Shown one piece after another: positions 42,459 through 55,732 of a stretch of DNA of 64,000 nt. The position numbers and the translations under genes are program-made. Every line of letters starts with the position of its first letter. Position 1 is the stretch's first letter. This DNA is from Aplysia californica. Taxonomy: Eukaryota; Mollusca; Gastropoda; Aplysiida; Aplysiidae. The DNA lies in the NCBI RefSeq assembly GCF_000002075.1, contig NW_004797292.1, positions 2,504,732 through 2,568,731 on the forward strand, read 5' to 3'. The notes beneath the pieces were generated by a model that saw only the letters and a program-made list of their open reading frames with translations, was not told where the DNA came from and ran no database searches.

Positions 42459-44373
42459 TCAAAGTTTTGGATATCATAGTAAAAAATTCTAACCCCACCA
42501 TTGCCTCGTGACGTACCTGGTTCATCGCACAAATGCGTAATTTTTAGCTTATAGCTGTACCATGGACATCGTGGAAGTTGACAAAATTTGCCGTTCCTAG
42601 TTGCCTATAAGACCTTACATGTATGTGTCGCAAACCCTCTGCCTTTGATTCTTCTGTACGGAGATTTAGCCACAAGCACAGCGTTGATTCATGTAGGGGA
42701 ATAAAGTGTGCATATCAGTACCAAACTTGCTAATCCTACCGTTGTTTACTGCTAGGCTTGCAGACAATCAATAAACACAGGTCTAGTCTTGTTGACAACC
42801 ACATGCTCTCGTGAAACGTAAACACCAAAATGACTTTAAAAAGGCAGAAAATTCCATCATGTTTTGACTTATTAGATTTGCAAGTCTTCTCGAAATTTTG
42901 AGTAAGATAGCCAGGGAATAAAAGGAATGAGGAAAATAACACTGTCGAAGGCCAGGGGTCCAAAATATGTCACAAGTGGGCTAGATCTCGACCTTGAGTC
43001 CACTAACTCTGAGACATGAGACCGCTGTCCCGGCTAAAGATCTTACTGGAAAATCAGCGCTGACAGTAGGAACTCACGCCCCCCCCTGGCAACGAAGGGG
43101 TTGTTGTAATCCAAGTTTTAGATGTCTAGACACTTGTGAATAAATTATAAAACTCTTTCATTGCTAGTATGAATGCCATAATATTTTGTTTTAGATGGTG
43201 TGATTGAAAGGTACAGTTTAATTTATTCCTAGAGTCTAGAGGCTGTCAGTTCTGTGTTGATCTGCATTTATTTTGTCTCGGTGTCTTAATAAGGATAGCT
43301 TGCTGCAGTGAATGTTGATTCAGATTCTCTGCCTTGTCTGCTTTTGAGAATGGAGTGCATGATCTCTACTATGCTGTAATAATATTGATACTTGTAATGG
43401 CATTTCCAAACAGTATGAGAGAAAAAAGTGTTTTCATGTTCAATTTGATTGTCTAAATAATTTTATGCGGGGAAATGAGCCTACTACTATAGGAAGGGCA
43501 GAGCTGCTGTTGATAAGGTGCAGTTAAAGCTTTGAAATGAATAGAACTTGCATGAGTATTTATTCTTGTGAAAAATTTCTCTTGGGGTCTTGTTACCAAG
43601 CTCAAAGCTTCACATTTATTTTCCAGTAGTTTTCTGGCTGGGTATTTACTATCTAGTATGGTTGTTTGTTGATTGTAAATTCTTCATGAAATGTACTTAT
43701 ATTTTTAGCTAGGGTCGAAAATAATTTTGGATTTTGCTACTGTACAGTTTATGTAAATATGAATCCAACATGTGAATGACCACCCACTGCCCCCTTATCA
43801 TTGTATCTACATAATAATATACTCATTACAGCAATTGCATTTCATTGCGTTTGTGAATTGTGAATAACAGTCTTTTTCTACTATCATAATTATGTTGTTT
43901 AGTAGATTTGTGTTTATAGGTCTAGTTTGTTGTTCCGTCTGGAAGACATGGATGTTTGGAAGGTGCTGCTTTTATAGTTTTTTTTACTTTTAAAAATATC
44001 TCTCTTCCATTTCTGTCTGTGCTGCTTTTAGTTTTTACTTTTTAAAATGTCCCTCATCCATTTCTGTCTGTCTGTCTTGTTTCTCTTTCTTTTTCCCAAC
44101 TCTCTAAATAGCTGTAAGGCCTCTATCGCACTACATCAGTTTGTCCCTGGACAGACCCGTCTGGATCTTTGAATTAGAGTATAATGTACCGCACCTACTG
44201 GGACGGGACATTCTTGTCGATTTGAGTCCCGAGCAGTTGTGAATTGCTACAAAATCGGTGGGACAGGACTATCCCAGTCCCGGGGTAATATCGTCTGTGA
44301 TTATAGAGAAATATAGCCGCTTACCGCATTAGGACAAAACTGTACCAGACTTGGTGGCGCCTGCCTGTTTACT
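42459..44373 (+). other. EMSY 3' UTR and flank
   Basis: Poly(A) signals AATAAA at 42700-42705 and 42770-42775, and another near 43139. No further open frame of note. The 3' end used is not determinable from the sequence. Confidence 0.5.
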
Positions 44374-44544
44374 TTTAGTAAGAGTATTACGGCACTTGCA
44401 ACACAATACTAAGGTCATATAAGTGCCGAAGATTAGAGGTGTTACAAGAGAGTAACTAACATAAAAAAGGAGGAGAGATCAGGACAATAGATGTTTGGTA
44501 GGAAAGAAGGAGCAAACCACACCAGAGCACCTGCCAACCACCCA
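44374..44544 (-). mobile_element. A-type SINE copy M1 (minus)
   Basis: First A copy in minus orientation, 1.9 kb past the EMSY stop. GGCACTT/CAAGTGCC stem with an insertion in the loop (CAATACTAAGG). Confidence 0.88.
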
Positions 44545-44689
44545 CAAACACTTTCCACCTTTCTCTATCCGGGGCAAGTCTCTTGATGTTGTTCCATGTC
44601 TTTCCACTTCTCTGTTAACCTATTTCTGTGATTCTTCTTCATCTTCCCTACGCGATCTTTGTGGATTAAGTTTATTCACATCTCGTAAA
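44545..44689 (-). pseudogene. LINE 3' end remnant
   Basis: It resembles 53195-53400 and the tail of 23800-24165 in reverse (CACTTTCCACCTTTCTCTAT, CTTGATGTTGTTCCATGTC). Decayed. Confidence 0.45.
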
Positions 44690-45213
44690 GGGGGCTCTCG
44701 TGGCCGAGAGGTTAAGGTGTTGGCCTCTCATTCAAAGGTCCTGGGTTCGAATCCGGGTAGTGACCTAAAAATTTTCTTCTCTAAATTTGTCTCCTTTCAC
44801 CTCCTTTCCTGCTCTCCAGCAATGTTCTTTCGTCTGCTTTCGTCTCCTCTTTCTGCCCCTACTCCCTCATCTCCTTTGCCTCCCTCCTCTGGGCTCCTGA
44901 TTCTTTCTACAGCCTTTCTACTGCTACTCCTTGGCCTCTTCTGACTGCTGTCTTTTAGCCACACCCCTGATCTTCTGGTAGGAAAGATCTACACCTAGCC
45001 TTCTCGGACAAGGGCGAAAAATCTCGGAGGGCCCGTGTGCAAGTTGCGCACGTTAAAGATCCCTTGGTGGTCTAAAATCGATAAGAGTAGGCTTCGGCCG
45101 CCTCCCGGGCAAAATTCAAAATTTCCTACCAACTGAAAAAGTTTAGTGTGTCCCGCGCGCTCATATGACCTTATGCAGTTGCGAGCGCCATAAAACACTT
45201 ACAAAAACAAAAA
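44690..45213 (+). mobile_element. C-type tRNA-derived SINE (C4), full length
   Basis: Head GGCTCTCGTGGCCGAGAGGT with box A GTGGCCGAGAGGTTAAGG and box B GGGTTCGAATCC, body as C2, and shared tail CGCGCTCATATGACCTTATG ... GCGAGCGCC. Confidence 0.9.
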
Positions 45214-45476
45214 CATCTCATAAGACATTCATTCAGTATTCGGACAAGGGCGAAAAATCTCGGAGGGCCCGTGTGCAAGTTGCGCACGTTAAAGATCCCT
45301 TGGTGGTCTAAAATCGATAAGAGTAGGCTTCGGCCGCCTCCCGGGCAAAATTCAAAATTTCCTACCAACTGAAAAAGTTTAGTGTGTCCCGCGCGCTCAT
45401 ATGACCTTATGCAGTTGCGAGCGCCATAAAACACTTACAAAAACAAAAACATCTCATAAGACATTCATTCAGTATT
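45005..45476 (+). repeat. 236-bp perfect tandem duplication of the C4 3' end
   Basis: CGGACAAGGGCGAAAAATCT ... CATTCATTCAGTATT occurs at 45005-45240 and 45241-45476 without a difference seen. The unit includes non-SINE flank, so this is a later segmental tandem duplication or an assembly duplication. Confidence 0.92.
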
Positions 45477-45577
45477 ACGGTATTACATAACACACATCAG
45501 TGTGATGACAAGGGGGTCTGTTACAGCCTGGACTGCACCATTTGTCTACTACATTCCTGAAGGGTGGGCACCTACAT

Positions 45578-45754
45578 GTCCCCGTAGTTTTATGCACCCC
45601 GCATAATTTAGCAAAATGTGATCATTTTTTGCATAATTTATGATTATTTTCCTTTATCATTCTTTGTTAGAATTAACAGAATTGCACAATTTTACATTTT
45701 TGGGGCTCAGTTTGCAATAATTTCAGAATTTTTCTTGCATACAACGACGGGGAC
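45578..45754. mobile_element. MITE family e, copy 2
   Basis: Ends TGTCCCCGTAGTTTTATGC and GCATACAACGACGGGGACA. ACCTACA repeats on both sides, giving a 7-8 bp target-site duplication as in hAT elements. No transposase. Confidence 0.8.
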
Positions 45755-47232
45755 ACCTACATGAGTGTGTGACAAAAAGTCAAAATGATGAACAGTTTCA
45801 GAAGTGTCTGCATTGTTTCTTATTCTGCAAGTCTTAAACTAGTGTCAGTATTCAACCAGATATTGGTCTCCGTTGACATTCTAAGCATCAACCTTACTCT
45901 TAATCCTTATTTTCAATTTGATATGGATTGAGAAGGAGGCGATGAGGGGGAAAGAAAGAAGAAAATAGCACACACACACATACTCAAACACATACACACA
46001 ATAAAGAGCAAACTTTTTTCTTATAAGTGCCTAGCTTTATTCTATGATGATGAGCTTCAGTCAACCTATTTTTTAAATTTTCATTACAATAACAATCCAT
46101 TGCACAAAAAAACCAAACAGTTACAAGTACATCATATAATAATAATAATAACAAATAACAACAACAGCAGCTATCACATGCAATCGCAATCGTGTAACAA
46201 GCCCCCCCCCCCCCCCACCCCCAGAAAAATGCTTCAGAAAAACGAGTAAACAGACAGCTTTGAAAGCATGGCCTACCTGCCACTTAGTAATGATTGTCAA
46301 ATGTCAGTGCCAGCTTTTGCAGACTTACCCATCCATTATTCCAATGTTTAGTTCTCATGCATGCATTACAGAGACATCAATCTGAGGCGAAGGTGCCAAA
46401 AGTCTTGAGTAAGAATTATACATGAATTCATTCAAATTCAATAAATACATCGTCCAGCATAAAAATGTATGGTAACTTAAAATTAAAATGGGACACAGAA
46501 AAATAAAGATAAAAGGCAAATTTATTTTAAAAATTCCATTTTCATCATTTTCTATGTTGTCCCTTTCCCTTTTTGGTAACCAAAATAAATCATATATATA
46601 CAAGTACACATGAAGCGTATTATTTTATAAAACAAAAGGAATTTTAAAGTCTTAAAACATTTTGTTCAACAAGTTTACACATGTCCATTCTGAATCACCT
46701 TGCCTTCTAACAGTATTTTGAATTTTCTTTTTATAAAAAACCCCAAAAGCACCCCATCCAAAAAAACAAACAACAACAAAAAAAACCCTCCAAACAAACC
46801 CACTAGATCTAGCTCAGATGCCCACCCGAAGAAATGGTCAGAAAATTTAAAAAAAAAAAAAGACTGACATTTTAAAGAAAAAACATTTCCACTGTCAGTG
46901 TCAGCATGCACACAAAATTGTCTATTGTGAATCCTTGAAGTCGAAGCATCAGACAAAGCAAACAATAGTTGTACCTTGGACAAAGCCTTGGATAAAACTC
47001 AATCTTCTTCGTCCAAGATGAACATTCAACCACAGATTTTAACGCCTAAGGACCTCTGATGGCCAGAGGAGTTTAGACTTAGACCCCCTCTCCTCAACAC
47101 TCACCAACAATGAGAATGCATGTGTGTACATGTAGGCCTAGCTCTGCACATAGTTTGAAAAAATGCTTTCAAACAAACATGTTCTATTTTCTGTATCACA
47201 CCCAGAGTCTCCAAACATCTACTAAGATTTAT
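45755..47232. other. Convergent 3' region of EMSY and MSL2, no exon seen
   Basis: A + strand AATAAA (about 46001) and a minus-strand AATAAAG (about 46031-46037) lie within 40 bp and could be distal poly(A) signals of the two genes. There is a poly-C run at 46202-46217 and A-rich stretches to 46860. No conserved frame. Confidence 0.4.
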
Positions 47233-47667
47233 GTGAGGCAGCGTGGTGGAATCAGGCTCTCGTCAAAATAATCAAAGTGAAGAAACTGGCATTTTTCCGC
47301 AGATTTGAGAAATTTTATTGAATTTTTTGTTTTTGGCTCAACACCTTTCATGCCTATTAAAGAACTCATTTCTGTGTGGATTTGACTGAAAAACGTGGAT
47401 TGAAGGCACAAAAAATGTAAATTTTCAGTTACCACGGACTCTTATGCTAAGGAAATAACTAACTTTTGGCAGCCTTTTTCTCATTAATTTTACTTCTGAA
47501 ACCAGGTGACCCAACCTCCTTCATTTGGATATATCTCGACTTGTATTTAAGATAAATTGATATTTTTTTCATCCAAATAAAGACAAGTAAACAAGCTTTA
47601 AGATGATACCAATAACTCTACATGCCCAAAAACTGACGAGAGCCTGATTCCACCTCGTCATGCCACA
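47233..47667. mobile_element. MITE family d, copy 1
   Basis: Terminal inverted repeats TGGTGGAATCAGGCTCTCGT and ACGAGAGCCTGATTCCACCT, about 430 bp, noncoding. Confidence 0.85.
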
Positions 47668-48084
47668 AATAGTATGGTAATTAGAAGTTAACACACTATC
47701 TGTCTGTCTGTTAGTGTTAGGCTGATGACATTTTGATAATTTTTTTAAAAGTCTGGCTCCAAAGAGGATTTCCTGAAAGAGCCATATATCACACCATGAA
47801 GAAAGTGAAAGTAAAAAAAACATGGATACGGTAAGTCAGTACGGTAACAAAACCCAAACCTGGGAGGGAGAACTAAAACAAAATACTGCAAATACTGTAA
47901 GCCAACAATCAAACAACATCGGCAATAGAAAATAAGTTTGACACTGACAATTTTCCAATTCACATACACATATACACGAGTGGTCTACACGACATTGCAG
48001 ATCTTTTCTTTTTCTTTTTCATTGGATTTTTTTCTACTCATGGAGGACAACGGGTCACAACAGAATGTGTCATTAATGTACAAG

Positions 48085-48527
48085 TGTGTCACGACGCGGT
48101 GGAATCAGACGCTCTTCAATTTTTGGGCATATATGGGGTTATTGGTATATCACCTTGAAACCTGTTGATTTGCCTTGCTTTTGGTGAAAAATATACCCGT
48201 CTACGTTGAATAGAAGTCAAATTATTTGCAATTGAAGGAGGTCAGGGTCGTCTAGTTTCAAAGGTGAAATAAGCGAGAAAATGGTCACCAAAGTTTGGTA
48301 ATTACCATAGCTTGAGAGTCTTTGAAAACTGATAATATTCAGTTTTTGTGCCTTTAATCAATGTTTTTCAGAAAATCCACACAGAACGTTGCTTTTAAAC
48401 AGACATAAAAGGTATTGAGCCCCCAAAAAACTAAAAATGAGAAAATTTGACAACGTCCAGAAAAAATGCCAGTTTCTTTGATTTCATTATTTTGACGAGC
48501 GCCTGATTTCACCATGATGCCTCGCAA
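48085..48527. mobile_element. MITE family d, copy 2, inverted relative to copy 1
   Basis: Ends GCGGTGGAATCAGACGCTCT and GACGAGCGCCTGATTTCACC. The internal order is reversed relative to copy 1 (GCCAGTTTCTTTGATTTCAT here, AATCAAAGTGAAGAAACTGG there). Confidence 0.82.
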
Positions 48528-49461
48528 ATGATTTCTAACAAATAACAATAACATAACAACGTCATGTCACCACCAACAACTTCACACAATACCACAAATT
48601 ATAACAGCATAAGGACATCCTGTCACAAAATCTTGTTTATAATCATTTTTGAAATTTTTTTTTTAACATTTAAACTTTAAACTCAAGCTTTTTAATATAG
48701 GCAGAAAAACAATTGGCGGCAATGGAAATGTTAAAAAAAAAGAAAAAGCAGGGATGGCAATATATGCTTCCGAATCACGTTAATAATAGGCTACCTCAAC
48801 AACGGGGAAAAAGTTGCTTCTGCTACTTTTAATATAACTATTATAATCATCTAGATGTACATGTATAAAGCATTGTAACTGTGTGACCAATTCAGATATA
48901 TATATAAAACTCTACGAATTGTTCACGTCAAAGTCTCAAGTTATCCTATAATCCTTATAATAATAAGTTAAATCATGACACAAATTTAAACTCAATAGTA
49001 AATGGAAAATGCGATATAATGGCATAAGGAACATCCTGTCACCAAAAAGTTCAAACCATAAACATACCTGAAAAACACATTAAAATATAACGTATCGTAC
49101 TCAAAATAAATGCAAGAGACAAAGTAATGCCAAAAGAAGTAGGCCTTAGTGCTACCATACACAGACTCTCTACTAAATGATTCCACATGACATTGAGATT
49201 CTCAGATCACAACACGGAAAACCCTGTTCTGAATCAGATCATAACAATCATAATTTGTTGAACTAAAAATTGTCCTGGGGCAATCTAAAAAAATCAAAAG
49301 CATAAAATCAATGCAAATTTCATCAAAGCAGTAGTAAATCTACTAATACATTGCCAATTCCACTCAACAATAATCTTCTTCAAGAAATATAAAACCACTG
49401 ATGTCTGTGGTATAGCAATTGGACACCTAGCTTTTGCATGCAGAAAACGCGAGTTCTTTTC

Positions 49462-49465
<4 letters not shown>
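48528..49465. other. No gene seen
   Basis: AT-rich anonymous sequence; possible distal 3' UTR or flank of MSL2. A run of 27 G follows at about 49466-49492. Confidence 0.4.
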
Positions 49466-49492
<27 letters not shown>

Positions 49493-49494
<2 letters not shown>

Positions 49495-49746
49495 TATAGC
49501 GCTCCCAACTGCAGAAGGTCATATGAGTGCGCGGGATACATAAAACTTTTTCAGTAGGTAGGAAATTTTGGATTTTGTCCGAGTGGCCGCCGAAGCCTAC
49601 TCTTATGGATTTTAGACTACCAAGGGATCTTAATAGTGTGAAACTTGCACACGGGCCCTCGGAAATTTTTTGGTCGCTACCCGGATTAGAACCCGGGACC
49701 TTTGAACGACGGTCAACACCTTAACCTCTTGGCCACGAGAGCCCCC
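49493..49746 (-). mobile_element. C-type SINE (C5), minus, internal deletion
   Basis: Tail (GCGCTCCCAACTGCAGAAGG reversed), body end and tRNA head (reverse of GGCTCTCGTGGCCAAGAGGT and GGGTTCTAATCCGGG) are present; the middle of about 290 bp is missing. Confidence 0.85.
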
Positions 49747-50733
49747 AAACCCGAGTTTGGTTCCTGGGGGGAGACAGAATTTTCATAGAGTATCTCAATC
49801 TCAGACTTTCTGATGGAATAATTTATGCCCTCAGCCCTGGAAATCCCTGACAATACAAGCAGGGCTGGAAGCCCGCCTCCAAAATGATCTAAATTGAGTC
49901 AAATGGGCGTAAAAAACACTACATTTCAAATTTCAAAATATAACAGAAATAAGAAAAAATATAAGCTCCCTCAAAGTCACTGTCAAGGCTCTTCAGCCTA
50001 ACCAACACACATACAAATCCCTTACTATAACCCGGAAAAAAAACCAGTCTTTTTCTTTTAAACCAGTCATAATCTGCTATATTTGTATCAGTAAAAAATA
50101 TCATTAGCGCGTCTCTTCTTACAATTCCATTCATGATGATGATGTGATTTTAAAAATATTTTCAGAAATGGGCTTTAAGTTATCCAGAAACCTTTTTAAT
50201 TTCTTTTATATTTTTTTCCTTCTTTTTTTTCAACTTATTGTTGCCTCAGGACATTTTGTCCAAAGTGAACTTAAGTAAAGAGGTAATTTGAACAAAATAA
50301 TTCTGAGGTAACATATTATACATAACTGCCTAGAATTTTCGAAAAACAGAAAGCCCCTTAAAATGACAAAAAACAAACAAACCAACAACAACAACAAAAA
50401 AAAAAGAAAAAAAAAACAAGTAAAAGAAATTTACACATCTATATTTTCAAAGGTGTCCCCAAATTTTAACAAAAATTACATCAATGTAATTAGTGGCCAA
50501 TTACAACAATGAAACAGAGACAGCATACACAGCAAATCAAGAAATAGAACATAATGATAGTCATTCCCATAGTGTGAAATTTGTACAAAAAGTTCACTCC
50601 AGAAGAACTGAGTGTGTGCCTGGAGAAATGTCCCATTTGTCCCAAATTTTGGATTTTAAAACAAGAGCATATTTTTGTAGCAAATTCAATGCTGTACACG
50701 GTGATTAAAAAATGTTTCAAACATCTTAAAGTT
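49747..50733. other. No gene seen
   Basis: AT-rich sequence; A-rich run 50380-50420. Open frames on both strands at 50490-50720 resemble nothing known. Confidence 0.4.
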
Positions 50734-50920
50734 TAGTTTTAGTTTTTGTAGAGGTTTTACAGCGCTCGCAACTGCACAAGGTCATATGAGTGCCAGAAGA
50801 TTAGAGGTGTTACAAGAGAGTAACAAACACAAAATAGAAGGAGGGGAGATAAGGACGATAGATGTTTGATAGGAAAGAAGGAGCAAACCACACCAGAGCA
50901 CCTGCCACCACCCACACACT
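50734..50920 (-). mobile_element. A-type SINE copy M2 (minus)
   Basis: Full length on the minus strand, GGCACTC/GAGCGCT arms. Confidence 0.9.
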
Positions 50921-51130
50921 GGGTGTAAAATCAAAGTTTGGAGGAAAACATCTTTAACCTTAGTATGTTGACCCAGTTTCTAGAAAATGATCAACCTTTG
51001 GTGACATACAACATATTCCAAAAATAATTAATAAACACAAATTCTTCCAATGTAATGTTATTAAGAAATGGTTGAATATATGTGTTTTCTGGTGGAATTG
51101 AATTTTTGCCTTCTTCACCCCGTGGCTCAA

Positions 51131-51437
51131 TTAACTCTTTATCTCCGGCAAGCCCGTTCCCAGCGGCTCACGGTCAGAACCCCTCTGCCGGTGAGAAGCT
51201 GACAGCGGCTTGGGCACATTCCTTTACGACGACTTCCGACATCAAATTATTTTTCGGGAATTGTCGAAAACAAGTCTCTTACACCAGAAGTTAATTCATT
51301 AGATGAAGAACTATCAAAATAGGTTTGCTAGTTTCGATTTAATTATCCATTTAATAGCGTTTTTGTCATTTTTAGATTTAGCACCAAAAAAGGGCCCCGG
51401 CGTAGTGGGTTTACCTCCCTCGGAGATAAAGAGTCAA
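51131..51437 (-). mobile_element. TTAA-type MITE family a, copy 2
   Basis: Starts TTAACTCTTTATCTCCGGCA and ends CTCGGAGATAAAGAGTCAA. Opposite orientation to 30807-31103, with matching GCCCCGGCGTAGTGGG and GGCTCACGGTCAGAACCCC blocks. Confidence 0.87.
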
Positions 51438-51581
51438 TAGCTTTGCCAACAACTGGGACCTATCTCCAGGCACACACATACGCACAAATGTCTAATCAGG
51501 ATCGTCATCCAGGCTCTGTGTACACAAACAAGGAAGTGAGGAAGGGCCCTTGACAACTGAGCTTAGTTTTGTTTACTCCGA

Positions 51582-51765
51582 ATTTTTTTTAGGAGAGGTT
51601 TTACGGCCCTCGCAACTGCAAAAGGTCCTCCGATGGAGCAACAGAAGATTAGAGGTGTTTTAAGAGAGTAACAAACAAAAAAGAAGGAGGGGAGATAAGG
51701 ACGATAGATGTTTGATAGGAAAGAAGGAGCAAACCACAGCAGAGCAGCCGCCAACCACCCACTTA
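51582..51765 (-). mobile_element. A-type SINE copy M3 (minus)
   Basis: Full length on the minus strand; terminal hairpin loop altered (AAAAGGTCCTCCGATGGAGC). Confidence 0.88.
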
Positions 51766-54700
51766 CTCCCAATTTGTACATCCCCTTCACACAAAGGCTT
51801 TGAGTCTATGACAATATTATAGCCTAACTCGGAACAGAAACCATTCCCGAAGAATGGAATCCTTACAACTTTATAACAAAGTAATTCAATTAATATAAGC
51901 AGACAGTATCCTCTTGTCATCTTCTCAAAAACGGTGAGTGTGAGTGTGTGTGTGCGTGTGTGTGTGTGGGGGGGGGGGGTAATTTACAAAAGTAACGAGG
52001 AATTTCTGACTACACGTTAAATTCATTTTCCAAAGAAAACCAAAAAAAGCAGAACTTCACTGAAACAGCTGACAATAAAATATAGCACTCCAACAAAAAA
52101 CAACATTGATATTGCAATCAATGAAAAGATCAACAGGCAACAATTTATGGATGACAAAAATTTGCAAAACAAAGTGACTAAAAAACTGAATTCAACACTT
52201 AAGCTATTAATATCATTGAGACGCAAACCTCAAAAGGATCGGGCTGTAAAATAACAAAATCCATAACAAGCATTTATACAAAGATCAACATGTGTAAAGC
52301 TTCCAGAAAAACACCAATCTCCAAATGTGAACAAGTACTCAAAGATGTACACACCAACAGGCTGAACAATTGTATACAAATAAAAAATATTTAATGAAAG
52401 ATTTTTATCCAGAAACAAGCATTTCAAACATATTTCTTTTTTTTTTTTTTAAACAAAATTATCACCAGTTCACATTTTGTAACAAATAACAACAAATACT
52501 AGATCCACTGATGCAACATATAGATTTCAACATCAACAATTATGGTACAATATGAGCCCAGCTGTCCAGCAACGCTCTAAATAACAAAGAGTAAATTATC
52601 AATTCATTCCTCTATTGGGTCAAGCAACATTTTTTTTTCTAAATCGTATCAGTTTGTCAATTGAATTATTTTAAACCCCAAAAAAACCCCATATATATTA
52701 TTCATTTTTCCACCAAAAAAAAATAAAATTGTATTACAATAAACAATATATTCCAAGTACAACTTTGTTGAGTCAAAATTGTTTATAGAAGTTGAATCTA
52801 AAGTAAAGACAATTAATTATGTAGGCCTGTTTGGTCTACCGTTCAGACTCTCAGTCTAAGCTGAAAAAGGACCTTGCACTTTTCAGAAACATAATAATTA
52901 ATTTACTTTGCTTTCCTTAAGTGTAAAAGGGTACTTGTCCAGGGGCAGACATCAACAAAGATACTCTTGAGAGTCATACAGGCTGCCATGCTGAATGAGA
53001 TGGTCAACTGGAATGAAAACACTAGCCAACTTGATTTATCGAGAAGTTGCGTGTAAAGGGACACAAGACCATAAACTTCTATTTTTAACTTTAACCCAAT
53101 ACTCCAGTTCTTACCCAACTTTTCTCTGCATTGTCAAAAACATTTGTAATCTTTAAAAAAAAAATGTTTCATTGGTAGATTCATCCATAATCATCACTGC
53201 CTTTCTCACCCTGCATCAAGGTACAGGCAATTAACAAACACTTTCCACCTTTCCGCTAGCCATTTCGTATCATTCCAAGTCTTACCAATTTTCTGTGCAT
53301 CGTTTTCTGTGACTTTTTTCCAGGTTCCATGTAACCTTCCCCACTTGATCTCTTACTTGGTACGGTAGGTTCTTTCATTACATCGTATCAAACGAAATAT
53401 CATTACTGTCCCTAGCCATCAACTGATCTACAGCATCAAATTAAAGTGGAAATAAAAATCCAATAAAAACTATAATTATGGCCAGCACACAGATTAAATC
53501 ACAAAACAAGAACGTGTTTGAGGATTGTAAAGACAACCCTTGTGGGTTGCTTTTGCTTACAAAAAGAGGAATTATTTTTAGTTTGGCTCATTTATATGTG
53601 TACACGTGTATACTACACACATAGCTCGTGGGCATTCAACTGACTTTGATCCAGCACTCCTAATCATATCTAAAACGAAAAAACCCACTATGAAAACAAT
53701 AATATATTATAACAAGCTCAGGGTTGTAGTAGTGATGTAATTCTTCAAACCATCCTCTTCAATTAGAACAAGACTAGAAGAGCAGAATCAATTATGTGTA
53801 CCTGGACTGTAAAAAACAAGCTGAACTTATAGAATCAATTATGTGCACTTTCAGCTTAAAGGCTGAATCATGTCAACAAAGCAAGAAAACTTTATACTTT
53901 ATATTTATAAGTAACATACACGTATACTGTAAGGAGCGTGCTATGTACAGAAAATAATCGTGCCAAGTTCACAACAAGAGCTGGACTTGGTCGGCGACAA
54001 AACAACCGATCAGTGACAAAACTAGTTCACTTTATATAATTTAACATAAAAATTGTCAGAAAAAATATTGACAGCACTGATCAACTCCAACTCTGCCCCC
54101 CCCCCCCTCCCCCCACCCCAAGTGTCTTCAAATAGGCTGAAAGAGACTACTCTGAAGATTATTCTTTCCTTGACATAAAAATATATGGGCAGAATGTCAA
54201 GTTACACCGAATTAATGAATCCCCCCCCCCCCCCCCCCCCCATCTGAGCTAACTGACCAAATTCTTAAACCTATCAAGGATCTGATGGCAAGTTGGCAAG
54301 TAACATTCAAAATGGGTTCAAGAACTGTTGATTTCATAATCCAGTCAGTAATACACTACACAAAAAAGACACTTACATGAGAAAAACAAGGTGTCCAAAA
54401 AGCATGGTTCTAATGTGTCAATAAAACTCATTATATATATGTACATATTTTATTACATGTGACAACGAAAAAATCATTTTAAGTTCAAAACAGTACAATG
54501 AGGAATACGTGTAAAAAATTACTGAGGTAACAAAAAATGTTCAAAGAAAAGATTCAGTCCATATCTCCAACATTTCTTTATAGAAAGAAGATTAAAGGTA
54601 TTATAAATATATATATTTACCTCTATACAAAACTGTGTTCACTTCTAGTTATGTGCACTTGATTCATTTTTTTCCAAACCGCATCCCATGAACACTTAGA

Positions 54701-54860
54701 TTAAGGCATGATTTTTCTTTCCTTCCAGACACAGGACCATGAAAATGAATGACAGGCTTATAGTTACCATTCAAAAAAGCTTACAAGCTAAATACACAGC
54801 GCTGTCCACTTATAAGCAACTCCCTGGGAAAACAAGCCTTTATTGCTGATTAGTTCTACT
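51766..54860. other. No gene seen; AT-rich flank of MSL2
   Basis: Long AT-rich stretch without a convincing exon. It holds a LINE remnant (53195-53400), poly-C runs (54100-54118 and 54221-54240) and GT runs near 51940. Confidence 0.4.
53195..53400 (-). pseudogene. LINE 3' end remnant
   Basis: The minus strand reads ...AERWKVFVNCLYLDAG then a stop, like the end of the LINE at 23800-24165 ([16 protein letters not shown]). 5'-truncated. Confidence 0.6.
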
Positions 54861-55040
54861 TTTACTTTTAGTAAAAGTTTTACTGCACTTGCAACACAAT
54901 AAGGTCATGTAAGTGCAAAACATTAGAGGTATTACAAGAGAGCAACAAACACAAAAAAGGAGGAAAGAGATCTGGACAATAGAGGGTTGATAAGTAAAGA
55001 AGGAGCAAACCACATCAGAGCAGCCGCCAACTGCCCCCTG
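54861..55040 (-). mobile_element. A-type SINE copy M4 (minus)
   Basis: Full length; small hairpin arms GTTGC/GTAAT still pair through G-U wobbles. Confidence 0.88.
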
Positions 55041-55112
55041 TTGCTTGTTGGGCAGAGGTTGCTGCTAACTGAATTTTCAAAAAGGGGGGGGGTTTAATCT
55101 TTTGTTTTAATT

Positions 55113-55282
55113 AGTGTTTAACAGCACTTGCAACACAATAAGGTCATATAAGTGCCGAAGATTAGAGGTGTTACAAGAGAGAAATAAACACGAAAAAGAA
55201 GGAGGGGCGATAAAGATGATAGATGTTAGATAGAGGAAAGAAGAAGCAAACCACACCAGAGCACCTGCCAACCATCCACAGT
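55113..55282 (-). mobile_element. A-type SINE copy M5 (minus)
   Basis: Full length; GGCACTT/CAAGTGC subtype. Confidence 0.88.
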
Positions 55283-55426
55283 GTTTAATCTGTACCCATC
55301 CACACACCTCATACACCTATATATGCAAGCACCTGTCCTAATTGCATGATGTGATGACATTATGTCAAAAAGTGAGAACATAGGCAACGTCAGTGAGTGA
55401 GTGAGTGAGCCGATGCTCGATCACTG

Positions 55427-55429
<3 letters not shown>

Positions 55430-55505
<76 letters not shown>
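55430..55505. repeat. (TAG)n microsatellite
   Basis: About 25 TAG units (poly-Leu frame on the minus strand is spurious). Confidence 0.97.
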
Positions 55506-55547
55506 AAGGTCCACACAATGACGGGACTTTTCTCCCTTTAAAAAAAA

Positions 55548-55732
55548 GTTTTAGTAGACGTTTTACGGCCCTCGCAACTGCATAAAGGTCATGTGAGCGC
55601 CAGAAGGTTAGAGTTGTTACAAGAGAGTAACAAACATTTAATAAAAAAGAAGAAGGGGGGGATAAGGACGATAGACGTTTCATAGGAAAGAAGAAGCAAA
55701 CCACACCAGAGCCCCCGCCAACCACCCACGGA
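55548..55732 (-). mobile_element. A-type SINE copy M6 (minus)
   Basis: Full length; GGCGCTC/GAGGGCC arms. Confidence 0.9.

Noticed and set aside
44705-44765. tRNA gene
   Set aside because: Boxes A and B are present but the acceptor stem does not pair and the sequence continues as a SINE body; the same holds for 9314, 37264 and 49690.
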